NCBI RefSeq assembly: GCF_019279795.1
Contig: NC_056745.1
Span: 510,340,477 to 510,404,476 of the forward strand
Length of the DNA: 64,000 bases
From: Protopterus annectens
Taxonomy: Eukaryota > Chordata > Ceratodontiformes > Protopteridae
Direction: 5' to 3'
Both the position numbers and the translations under genes were made by a program. Each line of letters opens with the position of its first letter. Within the stretch, counting starts at the first letter, position 1. Below, piece after piece: positions 45,420-56,443 of this stretch. The notes under the pieces are model-generated. The model made no database searches and was not told the DNA's origin. It saw nothing but the letters and a program-made list of their open reading frames with translations.

Positions 45420-45955
45420 GCAATATTTGAACTAATGAATATCAGCTTCCATCAGATTTATCGACCCTTGCTTCTACTTCTCTTTTTAAAAAAACATCTT
45501 AAAGAACATCTGAAAACTCATTGGCTTTGTCCATGCGCTAACCCAGACTGATACCTTTTTTACTTTTTACTCTTACCCCTATCCCTACTCCTTTAACCTA
45601 TGCCTCCAAATCTAGTTACTTCTCTTTCTTTGAAATATGAGGTTAACATACATGTTCTTTTCCCTTACCTGAGACGTGCTCATACCTACTAGTGTGTTTT
45701 TGTATAATTGTTTAGTATAATTTTTACTAAAATTGTTATAGTTTATAAATGTATTATTATAACTGTTTTTAGACCAATGCTACCCTGTATTGTGATTCTT
45801 CATGTTTCTATGCATTATTAACTTTGTCACTGTTCATGCTTGGAGCTTTTCTCCAGGGGCCTCTACTGAAACTGGACATATATCCAGCTAGACTAGCCCG
45901 GTTAACAAATGTAAAATAAATACATAAAATAAATAAATTATAAAATATATAAAAT
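45420..45955 (+). mobile_element. L2-like LINE 3' fragment
   Basis: The fragment starts near the LPSDLSTLASTSLFKKT-like block (about 45,450-45,490) and a HWLCPCANPD ending (45,522-45,550), the same protein end as at 27.34 kb. The 3' UTR ends in CCGGTTAACAAATGT and AAATA repeats (45,898-45,940). L1-like sequence appears to resume afterwards. Confidence 0.8.
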
Positions 45956-46352
45956 AACTGGAAGAGGGATCTTTAGAAAAGGGAATGAACAAAATACATA
46001 GAAATGGAAATTGTGGGAACAGTACATGCAGAGTGAGGTTTAAAGGAAGATGGGAATTCAGTAATTTATGTAATATTGGACTGATAGTTGCAAAGAAAGA
46101 AACGATATGTAATGTATAATGTATTAAAATGCGGAAAATGTTAATACAGCTTGTTTTCTATTAAGATCAAGTATTTTTGCTTATGTCTTAAGTGATCATT
46201 TTACAAAGGTGTTAAAATACTTTCCCTGAGCAGATGGTATGTTCATAGGTTCATACTAGGCTATCTGCCCTAGGGCATTTATAAGCCTAGCCAGAGTATG
46301 TTTGGCTTTCGCCACCCATTTTAAATTAATTTTGCTATGCCCTTTTTCGAGG

Positions 46353-49133
46353 TTAGTATACTGTGCCTCTGTCTAACAGTGACACAGAAGTGATACCCGG
46401 GGTAAACCTACGATCTCCCATCCACTCATCAAGATTCCTCTTGAAGAGAGTCAGTGAGGGACTCTGCCTAACCTGGACTGGGATTTTATTCCAGAGTGAA
46501 GGGAGCCTCTGGGTTATGAATCTGTCCCTCCAGCATGTCCTATTTATTTCAGTGCTGAGGTTCAAGTCTCTCAAGCGTGTAGCTCGATGGGATTTGGATT
46601 TTTTGAGGTGCAGCATGTCCCTTAATTCTGGGTTGGACATGGCTTTATACGTCAGGCACAGGTCGCGTCTGAGCAGGCGGTATGCCACTGAGTAGAGCTG
46701 GAGTTTCTTTAACCGAGCAGCATATGGCATCTGTTTGAGCCCTTTGATCCTCTTGGTGAGGTACTTTTGGGGTCTTTCCAGTTGCTGCAGGTGTTTGGTA
46801 AGGTACATCCCAAAAGGGTCATTGTACTCGATTATGGGCCTGATGAGGGATGCGTAAAGAGGCACGATGACCTCCCCTAATCTAGATGTGAATCCCTTCA
46901 TGATTAGGTGGGCTATATAAAATGTTTTTCTAACCACTTTGGCCACGTGGTTGTCAAATGAGAGATTGCTATCAACTTGGGTCCCCAGGTCCCTAATTAC
47001 TTCTTCTGTACTTAATGGATTACCACTTATGTGGTAATTTGTGGGCACTTTGTTTTTGCCAAAGGGGGATGACTATACACTTTTTGGTGTTTAGCTTGAG
47101 GCCATGGCTCTGGCACCAGTTGTCTGTTTCTATGAGGCCCTTTTGGAGGATGCTTGTGTCGGCTGGAGAGTCTATTATGGCGCCCAGTTTGCAGTCATCT
47201 GCAAACTTGGTCAGCCACAGTCCTTCTGTGTTAGCCTGTACCTCCGAGAAATATATACTGAACAAGAGAGGTCCCAGGACTGAGCCTTGTGGGATGCCAC
47301 TTGTAAATGGTTTGGAGTATGACATGGCTCCAGCAATTCTAACCATGTGGGTTCTGTCCTTGAGCCAGTTTGCAACCCGTCTAGTGACATACGGGTTTAT
47401 ATTTAAGCTGGTGAGCTTATCTATAATGCCCGAGTGGGGTATTGTATCGAAGGCTTTTGCGAGGTCCAGGTAGGCTGTGTGGACCACCTTCCCTTCGTCA
47501 ATGGCCTTGGTGACTGTTTCAAAGAAGTCGACCAGGTTTAAGAGGCAGGATCTGCCCTTAAAGCCGAACTGGGTAGGATCCAGTGTCTGTAGGTCCCCAA
47601 TATCTTTATTTATGAGGTCCATGATGATCCTTTCCATAGCTTTACAGACCAAGCTAGTCCGGCTTATGGGGCGATAATTTCCAGGGTCCGTTGAGGCACC
47701 ACCTTTGTGGAGAGGGACCACTGTCGCTGTACGCCACTCTTTGGGTACATATCCTGTAGTAAGGCTGAGATTGAACAGTAGTTTTATGTTTGGGTTTAGC
47801 TCTTCTTGGAGTTCATGTAGGACGCAGCCCGGGACACCGTCTGGTCACATTGATGCTGTGTTTTTTGCTTTGGAGTGGGCGGCTCTTACCTGAGCATCTG
47901 AGATGTCAGGGGGGCAGCACTCTGCTGGGATAGATATTTGCCCTTTTGGTGGGGGGGGGGGAGTTTGTGCTGAACCTGTCAGCTAGGATGTTGGCAATGT
48001 CTGTGGGTTCAGTGTATTTTTTGTAATTTCTGAGCATATCTGGGAATTCCCACCCAGGTTCCCAACATAACCAAAGAAAGCCTTGTGATTATCCTTGGCG
48101 TCCTGTGCAATTTTTCTCTCGAAGCTGGCCTTAGACGATTTTATGAGTGCCCTTAGTTTTTTGCTAATACTGATCAGAGATGCCTTCCCTTTTTGGGATT
48201 TTGCTCTATCATGTAGTAGCTTCCTCCTTCTATTGTATAGTTTGTTTATGGCTGGGGTCCACCATACAGGACGTCTGCCTTTGGAGGATTGGGTCTTGGT
48301 TTTATTTGGGATTGCATGATCCATGCATTCCTGAAGGTGTTCATAGAATGCATTTATAAAGGATTCTGCGGTCTGGGCCGTATTTTCCACAGGCCCAGGG
48401 GCTTTGAAGGATTCCACCTCGGTTTTGAGGAGTGTGAAATTTGCTTTAGAGAAGTTTTTCACTGTGGTTTTCTGGGCAGGGGGTGGGGTCGGGATGTAAA
48501 TATCCAGTGAGATCAGTTTATGGTCTGATCTTACCAGTGAGGATACACTTCTGGTCTGGAGCATAGAGTCCCCATGTTGGTGATGATCAGGTCCAGTATG
48601 TTTTCCCCTCTTGTGGGAGTGGTAACAAGTTGTTCCATAGCATTTGAGTTTATGAATTCTAGGAACCTTTGGGCTAGGGTGTTGGAGCTAGAGTAATGCT
48701 CCCAGTCTATGTTTGGGTAGTTGAAGTCGCCCAATATAATGGTGTTTGGAGAGACCTTCATATTTTCCAGTGTTCTCAGGAAGGCTGAGTGGGGTTCCTG
48801 GGTTTGGGAGGGTGGTCTGTAGCAGGCTATAAACTGGAAGGCAGTTTTACCCACTGTTAGTTGCACATGGATAGTCTCTGATGCTTCGTGCTTTGCCACC
48901 AACCTGGAGGTGTGGGCATCTTTGAATATCGATACTCCCCCTCCTTTTGTGGTTCCGTCCAAGTTTTGGGGTCGAAAAGCATGGTATGAGGTATAACCTG
49001 GTAGTGCTGGGGTGCTCTCGGGAGCCCTGAACCAGGTTTCTGTTACTGCACAGATATCGATGTTCTCCATGCTAAGGAGAGTTTCAAGTGCGTGCATCTT
49101 GAGGTTTAGACTTCTGGCGTTGAGTAGCATCAC
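46353..49133 (-). pseudogene. LINE-A copy 7 ORF2: AP endonuclease plus reverse transcriptase
   Basis: The endonuclease (49,133-48,531) has LLNARSLN, VTETWF, GGGVSIF, ACYRPP and LGDFNYPNIDWE. VRSDHKLISLDI follows across a frameshift (about 48,535), so the N, E, D-x-N and S-D-H residues are all present. The linker (48,564-47,983) has PVWWTPAINKLY. RT frames 47,721-47,020 and 47,048-46,353 include NYRPISRTSLVCKAME, QFGFKGRSCL, AYLDLAKAFDTIPHS, SGIPQGSVLGPLLF and KFADDCKLG (about residue 174). Next come LNTKKC, LERPQKYLTKRIKG and LFKRNLDEWMGDR. The first ATG is at 49,130. The RT would copy LINE RNA at an endonuclease nick. A frameshift at about 47,975, a Trp/stop near 47,850 and one at about 47,030 inactivate it. 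Confidence 0.9.
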
Positions 49134-49156
49134 TCTTAGTTTCTTATCCCTTGTGA

Positions 49157-50124
49157 TCCCTATGGAGGTGGGTTTGTCTTTTGAGCCTTGCCTAAAAAAG
49201 GCACTATGGGGGTAGCAATAGCCTTTGCCAATATCCGAAAGCCCAGGGGTGACAGGTGCAAGCCGTCCCTAGCGAAGCATCGTGGCTTGTCGAGCATATC
49301 ATCCCAGGCTGACAGGCATTGGATCCCCTTTGAATGACACCAGTACTTAAGCCAGTTGTTGAAATTGATCATCTTGTCTTCATATTGTGGCATCATTCTT
49401 GTTGAGGGTAAGATGCTACTCAAGGTCAGGGTCATACCGGCCTGGGCTACATGCTCAGAGAGCTCCTCTATGTCTCTTTTCATGTAGTCCAGGGAGGTAC
49501 GTCTCGGGTCATTCACACCAGCATGGACAATGACTGAGTCATATTTGTACTTGCCTTGGAGTGACCCGAGTGCTTGTGTTATGTGGCGGATCCTAGCGCC
49601 TGACAGGCTGCTCACCATGACCTTCTCCTTGTTCAGCCTGGTGAGTGGGACGTCAGTGTGCCTGACAATAGAGTCACCTATTACAGGTGTATCAGGTGTG
49701 TTGTTTAGCCTTAAGGGCTGTGACTGTTCAGCACACTAGCTTTGTGAGATGTGTTGCACGTGTTTTGTTTTGGGGTAGCGGTTGCTTGGGTGTCTGCTTT
49801 GGAGGTCTCTGCTGCTTAGGCAGATCTTGAGCCTCCGAGTATATTTTTGTGTGATTGTGTTTGGTTTGCTGTCGTGGTAGGTCTATGTGAGACTGGAATT
49901 GTAGTGAGTGTGGTTTCCTTCTCCTACTGACTGGTTATGCCAGTACTGAGTTGAGAGAGCTTAGCCTCCAGTTTGGCTATATGGTTGCATCTCTCACATG
50001 TGTTGGAATTTGTTGGGAGGAGGAGAGGGTTGTCTGTGTACATGAGGCAGTTGTAACATTGCCTCAAGATTCCCAGGTTCACCAGCTGGACCGGAGAGGA
50101 GATTGACAACTGACCTTTGGACAT
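49157..50124 (-). pseudogene. LINE-A copy 7 ORF1: zinc-binding N terminus and SGNH esterase
   Basis: The minus-strand start at 50,124 gives an N terminus with CYNC and CERC pairs about 15 residues apart (a zinc-ribbon-like unit). A short heptad stretch follows, with AKLEAKLSQL. A stop at about 49,924 and an open gap separate it from IGDSIVRHTDVPL (about 49,680). Then SLSGARIRHITQAL, VIVHAGVNDPRR (about 49,536-49,510) and FARDGLHLSPLGFRIL (about 49,275-49,228) complete the Ser, Gly, Asn and Asp-His blocks of SGNH hydrolases. Esterase-type ORF1 proteins are known from CR1-like LINEs; their substrate is not settled. ORF1 ends at NPPP, overlapping the open ORF2 frame. Confidence 0.85.
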
Positions 50125-50130
50125 GCTAGA

Positions 50131-50529
50131 ATAATATTGGGAATTCCTTTATAATTGAAAACAGGGGCCAATGGGGAGTGAGGGTGTAGTGCTTTTAATT
50201 TTTAGTGTTGACTTATATAATTGCTTTAGTGAGCAAGTGCCAGGTAACTTAAGTGCAATGTGTTACATGTAACTTAAATGCAAAAACGACAAACAGTAAC
50301 TTTCTTTCAAGTGAAACAAGGAAATAAGTACAGTAAGCAATGCAGATATCACTAGGGATTCACAGAAGCGCTGAGAAGCCGCGTTTTAGGTGGAATTAGC
50401 GTTCCAGGGAAATAACAAGCAAACAAACAACAAGCATACAAACTAAGCTAGATTCAGCAGGCCTGGATCTAGTCTATGCTACAGCAAACAAGGTGTACAA
50501 ATTTCAGTAAGAAACAGTTCAAATATGCA
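50131..50529. other. Probable 5' flank or 5' UTR of LINE-A copy 7
   Basis: No coding blocks. It lies directly upstream of LINE-A ORF1 (minus strand), so it may be the element's 5' UTR, but other copies are truncated and give no comparison. Confidence 0.35.
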
Positions 50530-50825
50530 GGCACTATAAACCTTTAACCAGAAATTCCCAGCTCAGAAGGGCAGAGTCCAGCCTCTCCTCCCACAAGAGT
50601 GCAGACCACGAACCTTCTTAATGTAAAATAACTGGCCTGAAGCCCAAGTGCATACATCAGAACTAATACACTTTAGGAATAACAGACACTGAGCCCTCAA
50701 TCAGCAGTTCCCAACTTAGAAGGATGTAAGCTACCTGTTCTGCCACTACAGTGCAGACCACAAACCCTCTCGATGTAAAACAACTGGTCTGAAGCCCAAG
50801 TGTTGAAACTAAAAGGCTTAGAATG
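50530..50825. repeat. Two diverged tandem units of about 152 bp
   Basis: GTGCAGACCACRAACC occurs at 50,599 and 50,751. TGTAAAAYAACTGGYCTGAAGCCCAAGTG follows in both units. The units start near 50,530 and 50,682. Tandem monomers upstream of LINE ORFs often serve as promoters, but this function is only a guess here. Confidence 0.75.
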
Positions 50826-51189
50826 AGTTACACCAAGCAGTAATAAATACAATTGAGTACTTTTAAGATGATGCAAAAGCAAAATAAAGTAGGAAGAAAC
50901 ACAAGTACAGTAAAAGCAGATGAATTTTTTTTTTCAGAAAAGTAGCAAAAGCAGTAGTAAATACAATTCTCATGCAGTGCAAGCTGGCACACTTGAATAT
51001 GTAGCAATATTAGTCCACACACAGTTTGAAAAAATGTAATTAAATTAAAAAGGACTAAAAGCAAGTGCAGAAAGGGTTAATTAGGTAGAATGCGGTAAAG
51101 AGATGGGCCTGGGGGAGTGTCTTAGATCAAATCTACAGTGGGGTGGGCACTGCAAAAGCCACCAAATTTAAACTACAAACAAGAACTGG

Positions 51190-51257
51190 GAGGGGGGGGG
51201 GGGTTTCAACACAGATGTGAGGAATGTGCAAATTATAAAGCTAAAAATATATACTGT

Positions 51258-51309
<52 letters not shown>

Positions 51310-51562
51310 CAGCAGATATCTAAGCAAACAATTTAGCTCTATAATACAGAAAAGTATACTCAGCTCTATATATTTGCAGATAGTTCTGTAAGGCTGTCTC
51401 TCAAACTAAGGTTCCAGTTTGAATGCAGATTGTTAATTAACAGGACACACAACACTAGCTAGCTCAATTATATAGCTGACAACAAGGCAGGAAATGAGGG
51501 GGGGGGGAGTTTCAAGACAGATGTGAGGAATGTGCAAATTATAAAGCCACAAAATATATACT

Positions 51563-51626
<64 letters not shown>

Positions 51627-51919
51627 ATAGATATCTAAGCAAACAATTTAGCTCTCTAATACAGAATAATACAGAAAAGTATACTCAGCTCTATATATTT
51701 GCAGATAGTTCTGTAAGGCTGTCTCTCAAACTAAGGTTCCAGTTTGAATCCAGATTGTTAATTAACAGGACACGCAACACTAGCTCAATTATGTAGTGAA
51801 GACAAGGCAGGAAATGAGGGTGGGGTGGGGAAAAAGTTTCAACACAGATGTGAGGAATGTGCAAATTATAAAGCCAAAAAATATATACTGTTCTCTCTCT
51901 CTCTATATATATATATATG

Positions 51920-51997
<78 letters not shown>

Positions 51998-52137
51998 TAC
52001 AACAGATATCTAAGCTAACAATTTAGCTCTATAATACAGAATAATACAGAAAAGTATACTCAGCTCTATATATTTGCAGATAATTCTGTAAGGCTGTCTC
52101 TCAAACTAAGGTTCCAGTTTGAATGCAGATTGTTAAT
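51190..52137. repeat. Minisatellite: three units of about 306-327 bp
   Basis: Each unit starts with a G-rich run and TTTCAASACAGATGTGAGG (anchors at 51,211, 51,517 and 51,844). It then has a (CT)n-(TA)n microsatellite and the block around GATATCTAAGCAAACAATTTAGCTC. The last part is AAGGTTCCAGTTTGAATSCAGATTG. The third unit stops before the TTAATTAACAGGACAC segment. The microsatellite in each unit has a different length. No coding content; open YIYIY frames are repeat artefacts. Confidence 0.95.
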
Positions 52138-53690
52138 GTGTCAAGTTGGAAGTTTTTAAAGCACTTTTTTTTTTTTTGTATATGGGTTGGGAATTGTAGG
52201 GATTCTGTTTGATTTTCAGAAAACATCAGTTGTATGCCAAACGTGCTTGTCAATAGATGACTTGTAAAGTAACATGTGATGTAGGTTCATCTTTAGTTTG
52301 TTGATGCATATTGGAGGGTTGATCAGTTTGCCAAAGATATGCATGGTAATTAGAGGATGGGAATAGTCATTTTTGTTATCTTGTTAATGTTTGAATCACC
52401 AAAAGGATACTCTGGAAATGCTGTGCAACTACAGAGTGGGTTTTTCAAAACAGTTTGTTCCAATAAATTTATTTTAACAATACTTTCATGGATTCACCCC
52501 CCATTAATAGGAGTCATTTGATATTGTTCTAAGGTGCATGTAAAATCTGACCTATATAAAATTGCCACTGTACCTGTTTCTGATATGAAGACGTTGAAGC
52601 CATGTGGAGTTATTTCACTGAATAAGATTCACAGGCAGACACTGAATGCCTTTGCAGTGCTAATTTTTGAAGAAGTTCCTACACAAGGAGCCACACAAAT
52701 TAGGCTCTGAAATGCACCAGCAGTTTGAATAAAGGACTGTTTATTGAGAGATGTAGTGCTATTGAGAGAAGCAGGAATGGACTGATGTATGAGTGAAACA
52801 GTGCAACAGTAGGGGCATGACTCATGTGATGGACATCACAGTGAGGGATGTAGTGCTAATGAGAGAAGCAGGAATGGACTGATGTATGAGTGAAACAGTG
52901 CAACAGTAGGGGCATGACTGATGTGATGGACATCATGGTGAGGGCTGGATAGCATGGTTGAGTCGACACATGCTCATGAATGCAATGTAGCCCCACATAG
53001 GCACATGTCACACTGATCTGTGAAATTAAAGCAATATAGTGGTCACCAGATAGACCACTGTGGATATGTACTATAAATAAGTTAGATTGAAAATTATGAA
53101 AGGGACAAACCACAAGAACATGGAAACACACAAGTTTAACCATGAGGTTTGAAAGGTGGGATTGGGGGGGTGCTTTTTCTTTGTTGAGAGGGAAATAGAC
53201 CCTTTTCAAGATTTATAAAAGGGATGGGAAAGTGGAGAATGTAATAATGGATGTCTGAGGATGGGAAATGGGGATAAGGGTAAATAGTATAGGCAGACAA
53301 GACTCAGACAGGAGTGATATTCACACAGACATTTGGGGAGAACTGTGTATGGATACTGACGTACAAATAGTGGAGACAAGGTTATAGAGAGGGTTGGATA
53401 ATGAGCAAGGAACGTGGAATGCCAACATAAAGGAAGAAAACACCAGGGTGTGGATACTGCAGAGTCCTGGTATAGCTGGATGCCAGTCTGGCCTAGAGAG
53501 CAACAAACCCAAAAGTCACTCACCCGGGTGACTGATGCTAAAGGCTAGTTGCTTCACTGGTGGCCTGATGGGGTGGGGCTTGCTAGTCACATGAACCCAC
53601 AAGCATACCTCCAAATTGTCCTAGATTTTGTGGAACATTCTTGACTTTGACTCATATTTTTGCCCTGCCCCTAATAAAATTATTGATTTT
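52138..53690. other. Unassigned sequence with a 97-bp tandem duplication
   Basis: Mostly unrecognised. At 52,750-52,846 and 52,847-52,943 a 97-bp unit (starting GATGTAGTGCTA) is repeated with few differences. The right end meets a poly-T run that starts an antisense L1 fragment. Confidence 0.6.
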
Positions 53691-53691
53691 C

Positions 53692-54620
53692 TTTTTTTTT
53701 TTTTTTTTTTTTTTTTTTCAAAATAATTTTTTATTTTTAAAAAAGGTGAGTAAACAAAACCATGCACATACATAAAAGTACAAGCAATGAATATGCGCAG
53801 CAATTACATACATGGATGCTTGTGACCTTGATATAAAGAGAGATGAACATAAGAACATATTTAACATGAACAAGGAAGAAGACTGCAGCCTCTTGAATTA
53901 TGCATAGTATACAAATTAACAACCAAAACCCAAAAGGAACAATATATACAGTGCTACCAGTACTAAAAAAAAAAAGAACAAACATTGTCAGTACATTAAG
54001 ACTACCTATTAACAGCCCTACTAGTACTTTGCAAAAGAAGAGAGTGGCCCCATAAATAAAGAAAGAGAGTATAGGGGAAGGTTTGTAGGAAAGTCAGAGT
54101 TTAGTCGCACAGGATTATTTCAAATAGGCTTTTCCAAAGTTTACTGTAATAGACTCTCTTCTTAGGTCCATTTATGATGAATTTCTGAGCGAGATATATT
54201 TGGTGGCCATGTCTTTGAATCCCCAGCACAATTTGGTCCGATCTAACCAGTTATATGTGATGTAGAGTTTTATGAGGGAACACATCGTAATTAAAATGTG
54301 AAGATGAAGTTTAGGCAGGCCCGGGGGAGGTATATTTAGTATAACTGTATCCCATGAGAGAGTGGAGCTATAGTAACCCATTTTTTTGAGACGCACTTTG
54401 AGAGAACACCATAGTTTATGGGAATTCTTGCAGTGCCACATAATATGCAGTAAGTCAGCTCTCACGCCAGGACAGCATGAACAGAAAGGCGAGCTATTGG
54501 GATTAAATTTATTAAGTCTTACGGGGGTATAGTAAGAGTTGTTATTCAACATCAATTGCGTATATAAGAGTTTTTTAAAGGGGGAGAGTTCTATAGTGGT
54601 TAGTAATGCAGAATATTATT
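53692..54620 (-). mobile_element. L1 3' fragment with poly(A) tail
   Basis: A 27-base T run (53,692-53,718) is the complement of a poly(A) tail. About 450 bp of 3' UTR and the ORF2 end follow on the minus strand. The flank on the far side of the T run is unrelated, consistent with a 5'-truncated L1 insertion. Confidence 0.8.
54172..54555 (-). CDS. L1 ORF2 C-terminal fragment, uninterrupted
   Basis: This 127-codon open frame contains YYTPVRLNKFNPNSSPFC, a C-x2-C pair (PFCSCCPG) and ADLLHIMWHCKNSHKLW. This is the C-terminal cysteine/histidine region of L1 ORF2 proteins. WLDRTKLCWGF near the end is in the usual Trp-rich tail. The frame is intact to its natural stop, so this fragment is younger than the L1 at 36-46 kb. 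The RT is missing by 5' truncation. The listed start is not a native start. Confidence 0.8.
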   Translation of the reverse strand: MMLNNNSYYTPVRLNKFNPNSSPFCSCCPGVRADLLHIMWHCKNSHKLWCSLKVRLKKMGYYSSTLSWDTVILNIPPPGLPKLHLHILITMCSLIKLYITYNWLDRTKLCWGFKDMATKYISLRNSS

Positions 54621-55820
54621 CATACTTTTTATTGAACAGAAAATATATGTTGACACAACCTGTTATTCTGTTTATTTTAAGTGTATTCAAGTAATATTTA
54701 TAAATTGTTGCTTAATTTTGGCCCTTGTCCTCTCATTATTTTGGGTTTGTTTAAAATTCTTGAAAAAAGAAGTTGAGGTATGCTAAAAACTGTGCCAGAA
54801 GGTGCTCCACATTCCCAAAGTGATCATCCAGTTATCCACTACTTCAGTAGTTACCATCCTCTGCAGCTAACATCAGGAGGCCAGGACACATCCATCAAGT
54901 CCACTCTCAGAGGGAAGAGTCTTATCCCTCCCCATATAGGATACTATTGACCCTTCCTTGTCACCTCCAAAAGGGAAAACATAGTCTAACTACAGAGAGG
55001 CAGACCTGGTAGTCACTGGTGACCAAGTACCTGAGGTGTACTGGTCATATCAACCTGAGATAAGTGTGAACCACTGAACATACAGAGGGAATACACAATG
55101 GGATAAGTTAGAATTACAGTCACAGATTTGCAGTGGGCTGGCACATATTTCTTAAGACACCCAGCCATGTTTGTGTTGTTCCCTTGCTGTTGAAAAACAA
55201 AGTATGCAGTCTTACATATTCACGTACAAGAGTTAATACAGTAGAAGAGAACAGTACAGAAAAGAAAATGTGTTTACAGTACATTTCAGTTACAACCCCC
55301 CCCCCCCCATTCTTCAGCCTCTCACTGACAAAGCTGGTCAGGGTTGCACCACCTCAGATCATTGCAGTGATGTTGGCACTGTTTAATCCCCATCCTAGCA
55401 AGCTCATGCCAGCATCCACCTTCCAGAGTGGGCCATATACTGGCACAGCAGACACTCCCTAAAGTTCCTGGCCCATCATGCTGGAGTTCTGCACTCGCCA
55501 GTGCCTGAATTAGCCATGGCTGTTCATTCAGATTTGCTTGAAGAGCAAAGTGGTAGTCCTTTGCACACAAATGTATCATTATGGATCATGTTTTGCGCAA
55601 TTTAGTGTTGTACCATTGCATGAGCATACTGGTCACATACGTCATGGTCGTCATGATGTGCATGGCTGGGCACAAGCATGTTTGGGTAGCACAATGAGCC
55701 GTGGAAGCTACTTCCCCTTTTTGTGAAAGATAAACCATTGAGCATTGACACTCAGTTGTGGAATAGAGCAGTTTCAGTAATAATTTTTGTAGACTTTGAG
55801 ATTAATGGAGTTAGGAAGGA
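54621..55820. other. Unassigned sequence
   Basis: A poly-C run lies at about 55,296-55,309. No confident coding block. The minus-strand frame at 55,322-55,579 could be a decayed part of the possible PIF/Harbinger element to its right, but I cannot read any motif in it. Confidence 0.35.
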
Positions 55821-55824
55821 GTTC

Positions 55825-56045
55825 TATCTGGTAAAACTACAAATCCTGTGATGGATGTTGGTGACAGTGAGGCAGATGTTGCCATACATGTGCAACTTGG
55901 AACTCATGACACTGCATGGCACTCCTCTGTCTGCCTGTAGCTGTAGAGAGAGGGATAACCATGTACAATGGAAACTTTGTGAAGGAGATGCCACAAGGTG
56001 TATGGGGATCCAGTGCCATTTACGAGGCAAGACTACAGTGTGCAA
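55825..56045 (-). pseudogene. Possible PIF/Harbinger transposase remnant
   Basis: Minus-strand frames give MQCHEFQVAHVWQHLPHCHQHPSQD, vaguely aligned with the block that ends in PGS-HDS of PIF/Harbinger DDE transposases. This is weak by itself. A Myb/SANT-like exon on the opposite strand 400 bp away is the arrangement expected for such elements, which raises the odds slightly. Confidence 0.25.
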
Positions 56046-56443
56046 ATGTTAGGGAAGGTTGTGCATACTAACTGCAGTTGATAAGTGGAGAAGCCATGAC
56101 CATAACTACTGGACATAAATGAAGAGAAGGCTGTGCATATCACTAAATGTAGCTGATAAGCATGTACATAAAGGGGGGCTGTGATCGTGGCTACATAACT
56201 TAAATGTGGAGGGGGCTGTGTGTAACTAAAAACTGTAGCTGATTATCAGATGCATAAAAGGGGAGAGAATGTGACCATGGCTCCACTCCAAGAATGTGGT
56301 GGTGGGGGGCTGTTCACAACACTAACAACATCTGATAAGTAAATGCATAAAGGGGAGATGCTGTGGTCGTAGGCACAGGCATTGCACACCATTATCATAC
56401 ACACTGACTGATATGTTTCACCCACAGGTACACTTGTATTGGC

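Larger units (their letters stand above)
35930..46230 (+). mobile_element. L1-type LINE, degenerate, interrupted by other LINEs
   Basis: ORF1 blocks (36.3-36.93 kb), endonuclease (38.44 kb), RT (39.7-40.94 kb) and the C-terminal zinc region (45.06-45.35 kb) appear in L1 order on the + strand. It is interrupted by a LINE-A copy (41.3-44.1 kb), which carries an L2-like copy, and by a second L2-like copy (45.42-45.95 kb). The start is placed at AAGATGGC-type sequence near 35,950, common at L1 5' ends. Two L1 copies cannot be excluded, because the LPKE block before the FIW block occurs on both sides of the LINE-A insertion. Confidence 0.75.
46235..50130 (-). mobile_element. LINE-A copy 7 (CR1-clade), near full length
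   Basis: This is the best LINE-A copy. On the minus strand it has ORF1 (50,124 to about 49,157) and ORF2 (about 49,130 to 46,353). The 3' UTR ends in AGCCTAGTATGAACCTATGAAC at about 46,240. Four or so frameshifts disrupt the frames, but all catalytic blocks can be read. Its 5' untranslated sequence may extend beyond 50,130. Confidence 0.9.

Noticed and set aside
47015..47473. 152-codon + strand frame
   Set aside because: Antisense shadow of the LINE-A copy 7 reverse transcriptase.
51138..52026. Regularly repeated units that might suggest a CRISPR-like array
   Set aside because: Units exceed 300 bp, are continuous tandem copies without spacers, and the genome is eukaryotic.
55296..55309. Poly-C tract as a regulatory quadruplex
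   Set aside because: A single homopolymer run; several similar C or G runs occur in the window with no structural context.
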